Positions 28,869 through 38,093 of a stretch of DNA of 64,000 nt are shown one piece after another. The stretch comes from Isochrysis galbana (lineage: Eukaryota; Haptophyta; Isochrysidales; Isochrysidaceae). The DNA is taken from the NCBI GenBank assembly GCA_018136815.1, contig CM030931.1, positions 10,303,072 through 10,367,071 of the forward strand, written 5' to 3'. How positions within the stretch are numbered: the stretch's first letter is position 1; each line of letters opens with the position of its first letter. Both the position numbers and the translations under genes were made by a program. A model generated the notes under the pieces. It searched no databases. It had not been told where the DNA came from and saw only the letters and a list, made by a program, of their open reading frames with translations.

Positions 28869-29238
28869 ACGTACCCATGTGGAGGGCCGTGGAGCGCGAG
28901 CCCGGCTGCTGGTGGTTGGGCAGGCAATCCGGCCGGCGGAGCAGAAGCCCCACCGCCTCGGCGAAGCCGCACGCGCTCGCCGTCATCAGCGGCGAGAGCC
29001 CGTTCCTCGTGAGGACATTGGCGCGTGCGCCGGCCTTGAGCAGCGCCCGTACGGTGGGCGTGTCGAAGTGCATGCACGCGACGTGGAGGCAGGAGTGCCC
29101 CATCGCATCGGTCGCGTTCACGTCGCCCCCCTCCCTCGCGACGTAGGCGATGGCGTGAGGGAGCCTGCGCAGCTCCTCCGGGTGTCCGCCTTCGAGGACG
29201 AGCCGGCAGATCGCCAGCAGGTCGGGCGCCCTGTCCAT
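28855..29238 (-). CDS. Ankyrin-repeat protein, 127 residues
   Basis: Chosen start is the ATG at 29238 (MDRAPDLLAICRLVLEGG); upstream the frame is low-complexity antisense. Three ankyrin repeats are clear: GGDVNATDAMGHSCLHVACM, VRALLKAGARANVLTRNGLS and PLMTASACGFAEAVGLLLRR. The C-terminal dozen residues (YHRL) come from the junction with the FkbM-like fragment, so the protein is probably truncated. Ankyrin proteins are plentiful in both algal nuclei and giant viruses. Confidence 0.55.
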   Translation of the reverse strand: MDRAPDLLAICRLVLEGGHPEELRRLPHAIAYVAREGGDVNATDAMGHSCLHVACMHFDTPTVRALLKAGARANVLTRNGLSPLMTASACGFAEAVGLLLRRPDCLPNHQQPGSRSTALHMGTYHRL

Positions 29239-29432
29239 GTCGACCGGCGGAAGGGCGGCGGGGTGGGATGGGGGAGGGCGGGGCGGAGGTGGAGAGAGGC
29301 GAGAGGATCGCGCGCCGGGGGCTGGGGGTGGGGCTGGGGGTGGGGGTGGGGGATGGGGTAGAGGGGCTGTGGGATGGGGGCTATGGATGGTCGGACAGAG
29401 GACCGGGTACCAAATGAAGGCAAACGACCTTA

Positions 29433-29610
29433 GCCCGTCCCCTTGTGCGCGACCCGCCACACGGCGCGGCGTGTGGTGCGGGCGCCGGGCGTGCCGCGCA
29501 CGAGCGCGTTGAGCGGCTGCAGCAGGGCGAGGGCGAAGGCGACGATCCCGAGCGTGTGATGTGGGTGCGAGAAGTGGCGCCCTCGGGGCATGTTGTATTC
29601 CTGCCCATCT
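29433..29610 (-). pseudogene. Cytochrome b561-like gene, 5' fragment
   Basis: Minus-strand codons from an ATG near 29592 give FSHPHHTLGIVAFALALLQP, then NALVRG and WRVAHKGTG. This is the b561 pattern of a membrane helix with a haem-ligand His, LGI, LQP-NAL-R, followed by W-x3-HK-x-x-G. The frame breaks at 29433, exactly at the TA beside the right terminal repeat. Its continuation is at 24745-24887. b561 domains move electrons across membranes from ascorbate or to ferric iron. Confidence 0.6.
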
Positions 29611-30870
29611 GAAGGCTGTAGGCATGAATATTCGTGTAAGGTACGCGCTCACAATTACAATTGAACAGTTCCCCGTGTTACCACTGACGCACAAGACACA
29701 CAGATTCGGATTCCCCATGGTCTCAAGTCCAGGTTCGCAGATTTTGGTCTCGAAATTTGCGATTCGAATTTTGTTTTTCCTGTTACTATAATTGTTGGCT
29801 CGTTTAAGGTAATAAACCGGCATGACTTTGACTTCTCGTTCCGCAGTCGCTCTGCGAGACTCTCTCTCTCTCTCTCTCCGTCCGCCTCTCCTCGGCCGAC
29901 GGCAGGAAGATTCGTCCAAAACATTCTCCGGTCCCAAGATATCTCGTGGGGGGTCTCTCTGCGCTCCGCGAGGGAAAGGACGCGATCTCGCTCCGAGATT
30001 GGCCTCGCGCCCTCCCACGCTGCCCCGCCGTGCCCTCGGTCCCTCGCCCCCCCCGCGGCAGGTTCTTCCTCTCGGCGTGCCATCCGTCGCCTCCGGCCGT
30101 TATATTATTCCCCCCCCCCGCGCGAGGTTCTTCTCCTCCGCGCGCGGTTCGTTTCCTCCGGCCGTCGTTCGTTCCCCCCCCCCCGCGCACTGTTCCCCCC
30201 CCTCGCTTCGATTCCTCTCACGATTCCTTCGATGATTGCCTCCATCTCGTCCGTTCTTCTTCGCGATTCTCGCGGAGGGGGCACCGAAGTTTAACGTTAG
30301 TTTCGCCGCGTTTTCGGTGAAAGAAAGGAAGAACGAATGGCACGCGCCCCGCGTCTCGCGTCTTGTTTCGTCGCCCCTTGCTCGTCGCTTGTCTAGAAGG
30401 TCTCTCTGCACATCGCCTTCTTCCCCCCGCGCGAGTTTGGACCTCTCCTCGACCCTCCGCGTTGGCTTCAGCGGACGAGTTTCACTTTAACGATAGTTTG
30501 AACCCTTCGTTTGCGTAGTTTGGCGCTCTCTTTCCGTATTTCTTCGCGCATGACGAGCGATCGCGACCTCAGCCTTCGCCGCACGGGGAGGGTTTGTTTA
30601 TCGTATGATTCCGGAGTGTTTACGTTAGTTTTCTGAGCCCAAGGTCGTTGGGGTTTGGGTTTTTCGTGAGTGATTTTGTAGCAACTTCGTCGAGTCCCAC
30701 CGTGTTCCCAAGCGAGTCCCCTCGAGTTCCCGAGTCTATACCCCGAGTCAACGAGTCAATACCAGCCAAGCACGCGCCTGAGCCACCCCCAGTCGCCTGC
30801 CACCACCTCCCACAAGCCTCCTTCCACACTTCCACGCCCTCCGTGCGTCGTGCGTCGTGCGTCGATCACC
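29611..30870. other. Non-coding stretch with pyrimidine-rich and GC-rich repeats
   Basis: 29870-29890 is a (CT)n run. 30045-30210 contains three imperfect copies of a (GA)GGTTCTTC...TCCTCCG...CCCCCCCCCCGCGC unit. 30480-30870 has GTTTGAACCC and GAGTCCC/GAGTCTA-type short repeats. Long antisense frames here are low complexity. It may contain the 5' untranslated part of the Ser/Pro-rich frame that follows. Confidence 0.35.
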
Positions 30871-31764
30871 ATGCCCGTAGTCACCCCCGTGGAAAGCTCC
30901 ATGAGCTCCCCGCAAGAACCGCACTCCGCGCTAGCTGCCGGCGCGCCCTCGCAGGCCATCACCAAGAGTGAGATGAGCCTTGCTCTGACAAGCACAAAAT
31001 CTTCGCTCGCGCCTTCGGCTCCGGTCGTCACGTCGAGTTCTTCCCCCTCGCCGATTGCCCCTATTTCTCCCAATGCCGATGATTCCATCCTGATTCTCGA
31101 TATCACGCATGAGTCCTCAAAACCAAGTCAACCGTCACTGCCTCTCTATCAACTCAAGCCGCTCAACCGCTACCCCCCGCCACTCCCCAAGCATCCCCAG
31201 CCCAAGACCTCACGGTCTGCGAAAATCCAGCCGCCGCAGGCCCAATCCAACCTTCAATCCTTCAAATCAAATTTCGCATGTCCGAGCCACAAAACGTCTC
31301 CCGAGTACGAGTCCGAGTCCAAGTCACGTTCAGAATTACCCTCTTCGTCTTACGCCACCGCGAGCCCATCTACGAGTCTGAGCCCAGTCCAGTCATCACC
31401 GGTATCACCAGTCTCCATCGCTACGACGATGGAGGCGCAGTTCTCCGGTACTTCCCCACTTTCTTTCGAGTCCGAGTCCAAGCCTGTTTTGAGCAAACCC
31501 CGTTCTGAGCCATCCGAGTCCGAGTCCGAGTCCGAGTTTACAACGTCACCGAGTCCTACCACGCGGTCGGCCGCAGGATTAACGGAGCTCCAGCCACCCA
31601 CTGAGCCTCCGACGACCACTCCTTCCGCGGGAGTGTTCACCTTCGGTCCTCCGCGCCCCGAGTCTGAGTCATTTGGAATCTCCGGTCACGTCCCAGTAGA
31701 CGTTAGGTGTGGCACGGCACATGGAGAGCACTCCGAGGAGGGACGACGGCGGCGGATCCGTTGA
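30871..31764 (+). CDS. Ser/Pro-rich disordered protein, 297 residues, uncertain
   Basis: The frame starts at ATG 30871 and ends at 31764, about 30 bases before the homology of copy C starts. It is almost wholly Ser, Pro, Thr and Glu, with ESESKSRSE and ESESESE encoded by a GAGTCC hexamer array (31305-31330, 31465-31540). No domain is seen. It could be a real intrinsically disordered protein, the gag-like part of a retroelement, or a chance frame over a hexamer repeat. Confidence 0.35.
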   Translation: MPVVTPVESSMSSPQEPHSALAAGAPSQAITKSEMSLALTSTKSSLAPSAPVVTSSSSPSPIAPISPNADDSILILDITHESSKPSQPSLPLYQLKPLNRYPPPLPKHPQPKTSRSAKIQPPQAQSNLQSFKSNFACPSHKTSPEYESESKSRSELPSSSYATASPSTSLSPVQSSPVSPVSIATTMEAQFSGTSPLSFESESKPVLSKPRSEPSESESESEFTTSPSPTTRSAAGLTELQPPTEPPTTTPSAGVFTFGPPRPESESFGISGHVPVDVRCGTAHGEHSEEGRRRRIR

Positions 31765-31796
31765 CTGCGGAGAGTACAACTCCATCGCCAAGCGGT

Positions 31797-32571
31797 GGAC
31801 TCGCTCGGCAGGAGCGCCCTCATTGTGAGCTCGACCCGGTGTCCTGGGACCGAGCTTTTTTGTATTTGATGTTGCTGGGCCCTGGGGGTTCAATCTTTAC
31901 GGGAGCTGAACCCGAATCGATAAGCGGCCTTTTGTTCTCAATCTTTACTTGGGGAGCTGAACACGAATCGACACCTTTTAGCAATTCTTGGAGGTGGGGA
32001 ATTAATTCCGAATCGACATAAGCTTTGATTGTACGAAGCAGATCATCACGACTCATATTGATGATTGTGTTCGCAGTGAACTTCTTGCTCAAGAGAGTGT
32101 GTATCATATAAACCAGTGTGAATGGTTTATCGTTCTCGCAAATGGCATGTAAGGTGTCTTGAATGTTCGTCTTGTGCTTGAAATCGAATGATATGAATAT
32201 GGACTTACATTCGAAAGTGTACGTGAACAAATTTGGGTTCGTCTCAAGCAGCCTCCTCATGGAGTTGTTGCCCCCCCCCGGGATCGACGGCGGACTGATG
32301 CTGTCCAATGCTTCCGCAATAACCTGCATGGCAGATTTAGAAGTGCCATATAGCGGAAAGAGAGGTAAGATGAATTTTTTAATTAAAGTTCTCGTCCATT
32401 TTTTTTATGATCCATTGCAATCGCTTGCGTACTAAATCATCAGCCGCCATTCCATTTGTAAACATGGTTGAGCACTGTGAGGTGGGTGCCTTTGCTTAGA
32501 TACTAGACATTTTTTTGTACCGACGCATTGCGTATTGGGAAACGAGGGGTACCAAATGAAGGCAAACGACC
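31797..32571 (-). repeat. Copy C of the virus-like cassette, inverted and partial
   Basis: On the minus strand this segment starts at a terminal-repeat copy (32549-32571, ACCAAATGAAGGCAAACGAC on the plus strand). It runs through the 169-residue gene and then AAAAAAGCTCGGTCC(C/T)AGGACACCGGG and ATGAGGGCGCTCCTG, the same link found at 48-110 and 24970-25020. Homology ends near 31797. Together with copies A and B it shows that the intact cassette has the order terminal repeat, 169-residue gene, convergent 211-residue gene. Confidence 0.75.
31820..32329 (-). CDS. Virus-like protein with two VKIE sumoylation motifs, 169 residues
   Basis: Complete frame from ATG 32329. Residues 1-115 look globular and AT-rich in codon use (TIINMSRDDLLRTIKAYVDS). 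The C-terminal 50 residues are disordered with PQVKIENKR and APVKIEPP, two matches to the sumoylation consensus, and a basic KYKKARS likely to act in nuclear import. A further ATG (32452, MAADDLVRKRLQWIIKK) on the same strand begins a short frame that stops before this one. The tail is shared with 1-66 and, as a fragment, 24955-24998. Family unknown. Confidence 0.6.
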   Translation of the reverse strand: MQVIAEALDSISPPSIPGGGNNSMRRLLETNPNLFTYTFECKSIFISFDFKHKTNIQDTLHAICENDKPFTLVYMIHTLLSKKFTANTIINMSRDDLLRTIKAYVDSELIPHLQELLKGVDSCSAPQVKIENKRPLIDSGSAPVKIEPPGPSNIKYKKARSQDTGSSSQ

Positions 32572-33314
32572 TAGCAGCTGCGCATGATGGCAACTGAAGG
32601 AGCTCAGGATGTCGCAAAGAGAGAGAGGAAGGCCGCGCGTATGGAGAGGGCACAAGACAATCAAGAGCGCCAGCGAGTTCGACCGACTTCAAGCAGCATT
32701 CATGGTGTGCAATTCGAGCATTATTGTTCGTGTGGCGTTGAACCTGTCGCGGAGTGCAGCGAACCGTGTTACCGTGTTCTTGGTTGGAGTTTCGGTATTG
32801 TGAGAGCTGTAGCAACCTGAAGAAAGGGTGGTGCAAGAAGAGGAAGTGTGTGGAGCTTCGAAAGGGTGCAGTTTCTGTGAGTCTTGTGCTTCATGTGTTC
32901 ATGTGGACCGCCAGAGTGATGTTACTGCTGCTGACTGCTGAGCCCGCCCCCGCCATCGAGTCTGATGCATGGAGCAATGAAGCTCCCTGTTCTACGCGAT
33001 CGTGCGCAAAATTATACACTGTACGCGATGTGAGCACCAAATCAAAAACTAAGCATAGGTCGGCCTAGCCCATTCATCTTTGGTGCTTTCAAATCGTGAG
33101 AGCATCCGCTATCCGCTGGAGACCAAAGGTTAAGATTTTGATTTCATTCTAACCAATAGAAATGGGGCTGACCCATGAATCTACTCTACCCCCTCGCATC
33201 TACCCCTTTTGCCTTCCCCAGCGCCCACCAGCTAGCTGCCCGCTCTCGCACCCTCTCTTCTTTCGCCCCATCCTCTCACCTTACAACTGCCCGCATACCC
33301 TGCCTCCCTCTCCC
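32572..33314. other. Region with a weak gene fragment, otherwise empty
   Basis: Plus-strand frames at 32590-32820 and 32800-33060 encode short Cys-containing pieces (HYCSCGVEPVAECSEPC; in another frame SCSNLKKGWCKKRKC) that could be parts of one zinc-binding domain split by a frameshift. I could not assign a family. The rest, to the next gene, is ordinary intergenic sequence. Confidence 0.3.
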
Positions 33315-34211
33315 ATGGCCGACCTCTTTGCCCGGCGTGCGCGCGCCTCGGAGGGGATGGCCGCACGAGAGTTGACCAAGGAGCAGGTGGTGAAGCTTAA
33401 GGAGCGGCTTGAGCGAGAGGGCTGGCTCACCACAGCCTTACGGCCCAAGTCTGTACAGCCGAGCAGCAGGGACCTCTTCCCTGATGCCCCCACACTCCCT
33501 AGCTGCACGCCACACAAGCTATCGCAGCCTGCCCCTGTCCACAACAGTCCGCCGCAAACTGCGCCAAAGGTAATCCAGCAGAGCGTAGATCTCCTCGCAG
33601 AGGTCGCCATGCATGACCTCCCGCTCGCAGTCCCTGGTACAAAGCTCAAGGCGGGAACGCTCACGCCTATTCGGAAAGTGGAGGTTATCATGCCAGGGAA
33701 TGACTCAACTCGCTCCAAACTTCTATCCAACCAAGGCCAGAATCCCACCACTGCCGCTCTAAATTTCGGGGCATACGAAGTCCTCGGCAAGCATAAGTGG
33801 CTCCAAACGATACAGCACGCTTTTACTCACAAACAGGGTAGCGCAATTGCGTCCGCGAACTCGCCTTTGCGCCGTATAATGTCAACGCGACAAACTAAGC
33901 AAGCACAAGCCGCAGTTCTCGCGTCGGGCTCGTTCATCATCGGCACGAGTGCCGCCGTCTTTGGCCTCATAACAGCTGGTGTGGGCCTTTGGCTTGCTGC
34001 AGGGCGTCCAGACCCTACGACTACACGTATCATGGTCACTGAGCGCAATGTTTCTCGCCGCGAAAGACTGGAGACGGGAGTTGTAGGTAATGCCACAGCC
34101 TCCATCGGCATGGCCGCTGAACATGCCGTGAAGGAGTCAGCTATTGTGAACGATCTAGCACCTCAGCTGAAGCGTCAGTTTGGGACTGCGCTTCCCCGCC
34201 GAGAGAGTTGA
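33315..34211 (+). CDS. Single-pass membrane protein of unknown function, 298 residues
   Basis: The ATG at 33315 is preferred because upstream codons are Pro/Ser low complexity; the frame ends at 34211. The N-terminal 35 residues are a basic amphipathic helix (ELTKEQVVKLKERLEREGWL). A long disordered part follows. Near residues 198-230 is one membrane segment (GSFIIGTSAAVFGLITAGVG), then a polar, Arg-containing C-terminus with DP and REN-like motifs. No recognised domain. It could be an organelle-membrane protein with a cytosolic N-terminal half. No intron is needed. Confidence 0.6.
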   Translation: MADLFARRARASEGMAARELTKEQVVKLKERLEREGWLTTALRPKSVQPSSRDLFPDAPTLPSCTPHKLSQPAPVHNSPPQTAPKVIQQSVDLLAEVAMHDLPLAVPGTKLKAGTLTPIRKVEVIMPGNDSTRSKLLSNQGQNPTTAALNFGAYEVLGKHKWLQTIQHAFTHKQGSAIASANSPLRRIMSTRQTKQAQAAVLASGSFIIGTSAAVFGLITAGVGLWLAAGRPDPTTTRIMVTERNVSRRERLETGVVGNATASIGMAAEHAVKESAIVNDLAPQLKRQFGTALPRRES

Positions 34212-35254
34212 CAAGACGATGAGCGCTTCGAGCGTTATAAGCGAGGCCGCGACGGGCCGGATGCTTCATGTCTATAGTCAGTACCTTGCGGGCCTCTTTC
34301 TGCCTTTGCCCTTTTGGCTGAAATGGAACTCATTGCTATAAGTCGTTATTTCAAATCCAATGTTAGGCTCCTCGGCTTGGGACGCGCTAGAGCTGGTTCA
34401 AGCGCTCACAAAACAGACCAAATACCTCCTCCGACTCTTCTTCTTTCCCTTTACCTCTCTGTCTATCTCACCGCCTACTTGGCACTGGACCCATAGCCAT
34501 ATCAGCATGTGTATAATGCATAGCGCCGATATTTGCTGATGTCGGAGAAGGCTAAAACAAGCAATATGCTTGCACTAGCAATGATAATGATAAAACATCT
34601 GAAGATTCAGGCTACTGCCGCTAGCTACATAGGACACGTACTCACGGTACTGACTCATGTCATCGCCTATACCCCAGTATACTCACTCCCTTACACTACC
34701 CCCCTTCATTCCTTTGTCTTTGGTATCCGTATCCCGGGGGGGGGGGGTGTAGGGCGGTCAAACCGGGCTTTGAACTTCTAAGGGTGAAAAGTCACCAAGT
34801 CAAGATTAAGGATTGAGGTTTTATCACGAGATCTTTAGGGTATGCTACTGGTAATGGTAACGGGTATATTAGTCAGAATCTAATGAGAAATATGAAATAT
34901 GCACATTTTCGACGCCCCATTTCAACACACAGACCCGCAAACGTTTTCGCGCTCGTGCGAAATTGACGTCGACCACAAAAGAGCACCAGAGGTCGCGCTG
35001 TGCGACTGTGCGACGCGCGCCTGCGTTCCCCGGGCACGTTAACCCCGGGCATGCAGTACAAAGCCCTGCGTGGGCGCACCGCGTCGCTTGCGCCCTCGCG
35101 CCCTCCACCTCGCCCAGTGGCGAAAAAACTCCTCCGCCGCTTTCGAGCAATTGTTCGTTTGCGTACATCACCAAGACAGCTAAACAGGACCACGTGCCAC
35201 ATGCCAGTAAGTACAGCGCAAAGGCGTCTGATTCATATTCAAAGAACGCAGCAT
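34212..35254. other. Intergenic, no supported gene
   Basis: Contains a G-run (34736-34748) and moderately AT-rich stretches (34540-34620, 34790-34910). Short opposing frames between 34870 and 35200 show no domain. Confidence 0.35.
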
Positions 35255-36436
35255 TTATCCCCGGAAGATCTCATCGTTTAGCGTCATTGGGCATGGTGGC
35301 TCATCCCGTGGCGACATTGGATTGCGAAAGTTGCCGCAGCCGGGGAAGCTCACATGCGTATTTTGCCTGCGTTCCAATTGGTCTAGCCGAGCCGCTCCAC
35401 CAGCACCAATGGTAAATTGAGCCAGATGAAAGACCCCCCAATTCCCAGGACGGAACTCGACCCTCATCAAGCGGAACATGTCTTTCCATGTGCCTCCCTC
35501 GTCAAAGAAGAGGCGCTTCACAGCGTGCCCCTTGAATCTGTGCATCATCCGAGGCAAGGACACCATGTCGGCTGCCCAGTGCGAATCGAAGCCAACGACG
35601 ACATTCACGCTTCGATTGAGCACTTCATACCTGAATTCAAGGACAAGGATAAGCCTTCAGCTCAAGAGCACCGCAATCTCTTTGGCACCATGCTGCTCCT
35701 CTAGGGCTAGCCAGCGCATAGTGTATCCCAGGGAATTTTGCGACGAGGAACAAGGAGAAGATTCAGCAGGCAGTGATGGCGCAATCTAGAGTGAGTGAGT
35801 GGGTGTCTTATCAGATGTACGTACCCTCTCATTGCGTGGATCATCCACCGTTCATTCTGTTCCCAGCTCATCTGTGGCCACCAGTATAGCACATCTGCTA
35901 GTGGCATCTCGTGCGGCTGCAGAGAGAGAAAATCCCTGCAGATGACTTGGAAACCACGCTGCTCGAGCACTTTACAGTGCACACGATCGAGCTCCACTGC
36001 TGTGACTGACGAGGCGAAGTGCTTCACGCAGCCCATTATGTCTCCGTTGCGCGTCCCAACCTGGCGCGGATAACGGCAAGAATGCTGGGATCCACCCACA
36101 AGCAGCCAGAGCAAGTCTCGTGGATAAGGGCTGTGCGATTGGCATCAGTGCGTCACACTGGTCTTATGTGCGTTGGCATCGCGCTGCTGGTGGGCCAGAG
36201 GACGCGCGGACCTCGGCGAAGGCCTTGCCTTCCACAAGAGAGATGAGATGATCGGCGACGACAAGCGGAGAGCGGGTAGGGAAGACGTCCTTCGTCTCAA
36301 AGGTTGGGACAGAGTGGCAGCGCGAAATTGCAGCACCTGCGGGTGGTAGCTGCTGCCATCGTCCCCGCTGCTGCGCGCCGCACACGCCGGCGAGCAGCAG
36401 CAGCCCCGTCGAGGTGGCGGCGGAGGACCGGCGCAT
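35255..36436 (-). CDS. Secreted methyltransferase-like protein, three parts, in-frame TGA
   Basis: Exon 1 (36436-36212) encodes a signal peptide (TGLLLLAGVCGAQQ) and RSPLVVADHLISLVEGKAFA. It splices cleanly (GAG|GT ... CAG|GTT) to exon 2 (36060-35825), giving EVGTRNGDIMGC (SAM-binding motif I), VTAVELD (acidic end of strand 2) and LADVLYWWPQ (motif IV position). A GTACGT donor ends exon 2. The remainder (35720-35255) carries EEQHGAKEIAVLL, then one in-frame TGA (about 35648), then NVVVGFDSHWAADMV, LFFDEGG and WGVFHLAQF, clearly the same protein. The TGA and uncertain second acceptor suggest a decaying gene, a sequencing error, or a missed small intron. Methyl acceptor unknown. Confidence 0.55.
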
Positions 36437-37949
36437 CTTGTCCCCCGATTGCCCTCGGCACCACGCAGAGATCGAAATAACGGGCCCAAATTCTTATATA
36501 CTCTATGTGCGGACGGATCGACAACGACGGTCCACATCTCGTTCTACAGGTCAACTACAACTACATAAGTACGAGCACTAGAGTACTAAAGATAGGGGAG
36601 TCACCTCCGCCGCCCTCGCTGCCGCCACCCTCGCCACCTCCGCCCTCGCCGCCGCCGCCCTCTCCACCGCTCCACCGCCTCACTCGCCGCCTCCGCCATC
36701 TCCTCCGCCGCCTTCGCCTCCGGAACGCGACCTCTCTTCTTCGACCGCTTACCGCTTACCTCTCTTCTTCGACCGCTTCTCGCTTCTCTCCTCCTTTGCT
36801 CTGGACTCTTGACACCCCCTCGGCCCTCGGAGTCGGAGATGTCAATTCCTTGTGCTCTCCACCACGGACATTTGCGCTGGAAGAACGTGTACGACAGGTC
36901 GACGTCCGAAGTCCGAATTGACGTGATTGTGACAAATCGCGAATCGCGCTCTGACCGAGGGTCAGAGGGCAGCCGAGGAGGGGAGTGGAGCGGCGAGGCT
37001 CGCGTCCCCTGTGGACTCGTGGAGTCATCATTGGAGGCTGGAGGGGGCGAGGGTCTCCACCTCAGTCCTCAGCTCCCACGACCCATGGCCCATTATGGCT
37101 CGACTTTCCACATCGTCGCGGACCCACCCTAGCACGCCCGACTCGAACGAGCCGAAGGCAAACGGGTTCCGACAACAACGATCTACACGACAACAGACGC
37201 ACTGAGAACCGGTCGCCCGGCGGCACAGGAGGGAGGAAGGGATTAGACCGCGAGGGACCGGGACACACCGCCTGCCACGCAGAAACCCCGTTCACCGAGC
37301 CCCTAAGTAGCGCACGACGCACGAGCACGAGGGGAGTAGCCGCAAGGCAGGTGGAAGGAGTGGGAAGGGACGCGGGCGTGGCTGCTGGCTGCGAGCAAGG
37401 TCTGCAAAGCCGCGTGTGCGGTGAGATTATTAAGAAGTTTTTTTTTCACATCGTCGCGGCCGGGAAGAGCCCTGCTGTCCTCATCCTCATCCTCAGCGCC
37501 GCCCTGACCCCCACACGCCCACGTGCACGTGCCACGTGGTTCTGCCGCACGTAGGTTGCAGCGCGCTTTTCCGCAAGGGAATCGCGAATCGCGGGCCTGG
37601 GTGGTGTAGTGGTAGTGGCCCTGGGCGGGTTGGGGCTTGTGGGCGGGCTTGCTGGGGGCTGGCGGCTGGGGGCCCTGGCCCTGGGCCCTGGGACTTATTG
37701 GGACTTGGACTTGGGAGGCTAGCTAGCCAGGCTAGGGGAGGAGGGCGTCTTATCCACTACCACTACGAAGCGAGCCTGTCCACGAAGCTCCAGCCTCTCT
37801 CTACCCTCATTTCTTGAAACAATCAGCACATGTCGGCCTAGGGAATCACAAGGGGAAACTTTCATCCAGTGGGACCCACCTCTACATGTGAAAGGGCCCT
37901 CTGTTTTGTTTTACTCGACAGAAAAAAAGCGTCTCATCCGAGAAGCTGT
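36437..37949. other. GC-rich intergenic region
   Basis: 36600-36720 is a run of CCGCC(A/G)CC(C/T)TCGCC repeats that gives proline-rich frames on one strand. 37590-37710 is made of GGGC/CTGGG and GGCGGG repeats, with a chance tRNA-like GGTGTAGTGGTAGTGG. No gene is supported. Confidence 0.4.
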
Positions 37950-38013
37950 AGGAGTACTCTAGAAGTAATATCCTCTACTCTAGAGTAGAGTAGAGTACTC
38001 CTAGAGCTCTAGT
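37950..38013. repeat. Nested TCTAGA palindrome upstream of the dioxygenase gene
   Basis: GGAGTACTCTAG, then CTCTACTCTAGAGTAGAGTA and GAGTACTCC form overlapping palindromes. The whole lies about 80-145 bases before the start codon at 38094. The same core CTACTCTAGAGTAG is at 14236, upstream of another gene on the opposite strand. Confidence 0.65.
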
Positions 38014-38093
38014 AGTACCTTGTAGATGATCTCCCTCTCTCATCTCTCCCTCGCTCACACCCAGCGCGCGAGCTCGGCGGTGGCGCGCGCCCG

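Larger units (their letters stand above)
24888..29430. mobile_element. 4.54 kb TIR element with virus-like cargo (copy B), TA target duplication
   Basis: The left end reads AGGCGGCTTGCCTTCATTTG and continues GT. The right end is its inverse, ACCAAATGAAGGCAAACGAC plus CT. The inverted repeats match over about 22 bases with three mismatches. TA flanks both sides (24886-24887 and 29431-29432), and deleting element plus one TA restores a continuous b561-like frame. Inside are a 211-residue gene, an AT-rich coiled-coil gene, a myristoylation-motif membrane protein and several gene fragments on both strands. No transposase is visible, so the element seems non-autonomous; TA duplications suggest a Tc1/mariner-like source of transposase, which is an inference. 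Confidence 0.75.

Noticed and set aside
29239-30018. Upstream extension of the ankyrin frame at 28855-29238
   Set aside because: Antisense low complexity plus b561 fragment in another frame; a good ATG exists at 29238.
32609-33060. PiggyBac-like cysteine-rich tail split by a frameshift
   Set aside because: The cysteine spacing does not match well enough and no transposase core is nearby.
37600-37650. tRNA-like D-arm (GGTGTAGTGGTAGTGG)
   Set aside because: No acceptor stem, anticodon loop or T-loop follows; the region is a GGGC/CTGGG low-complexity run.
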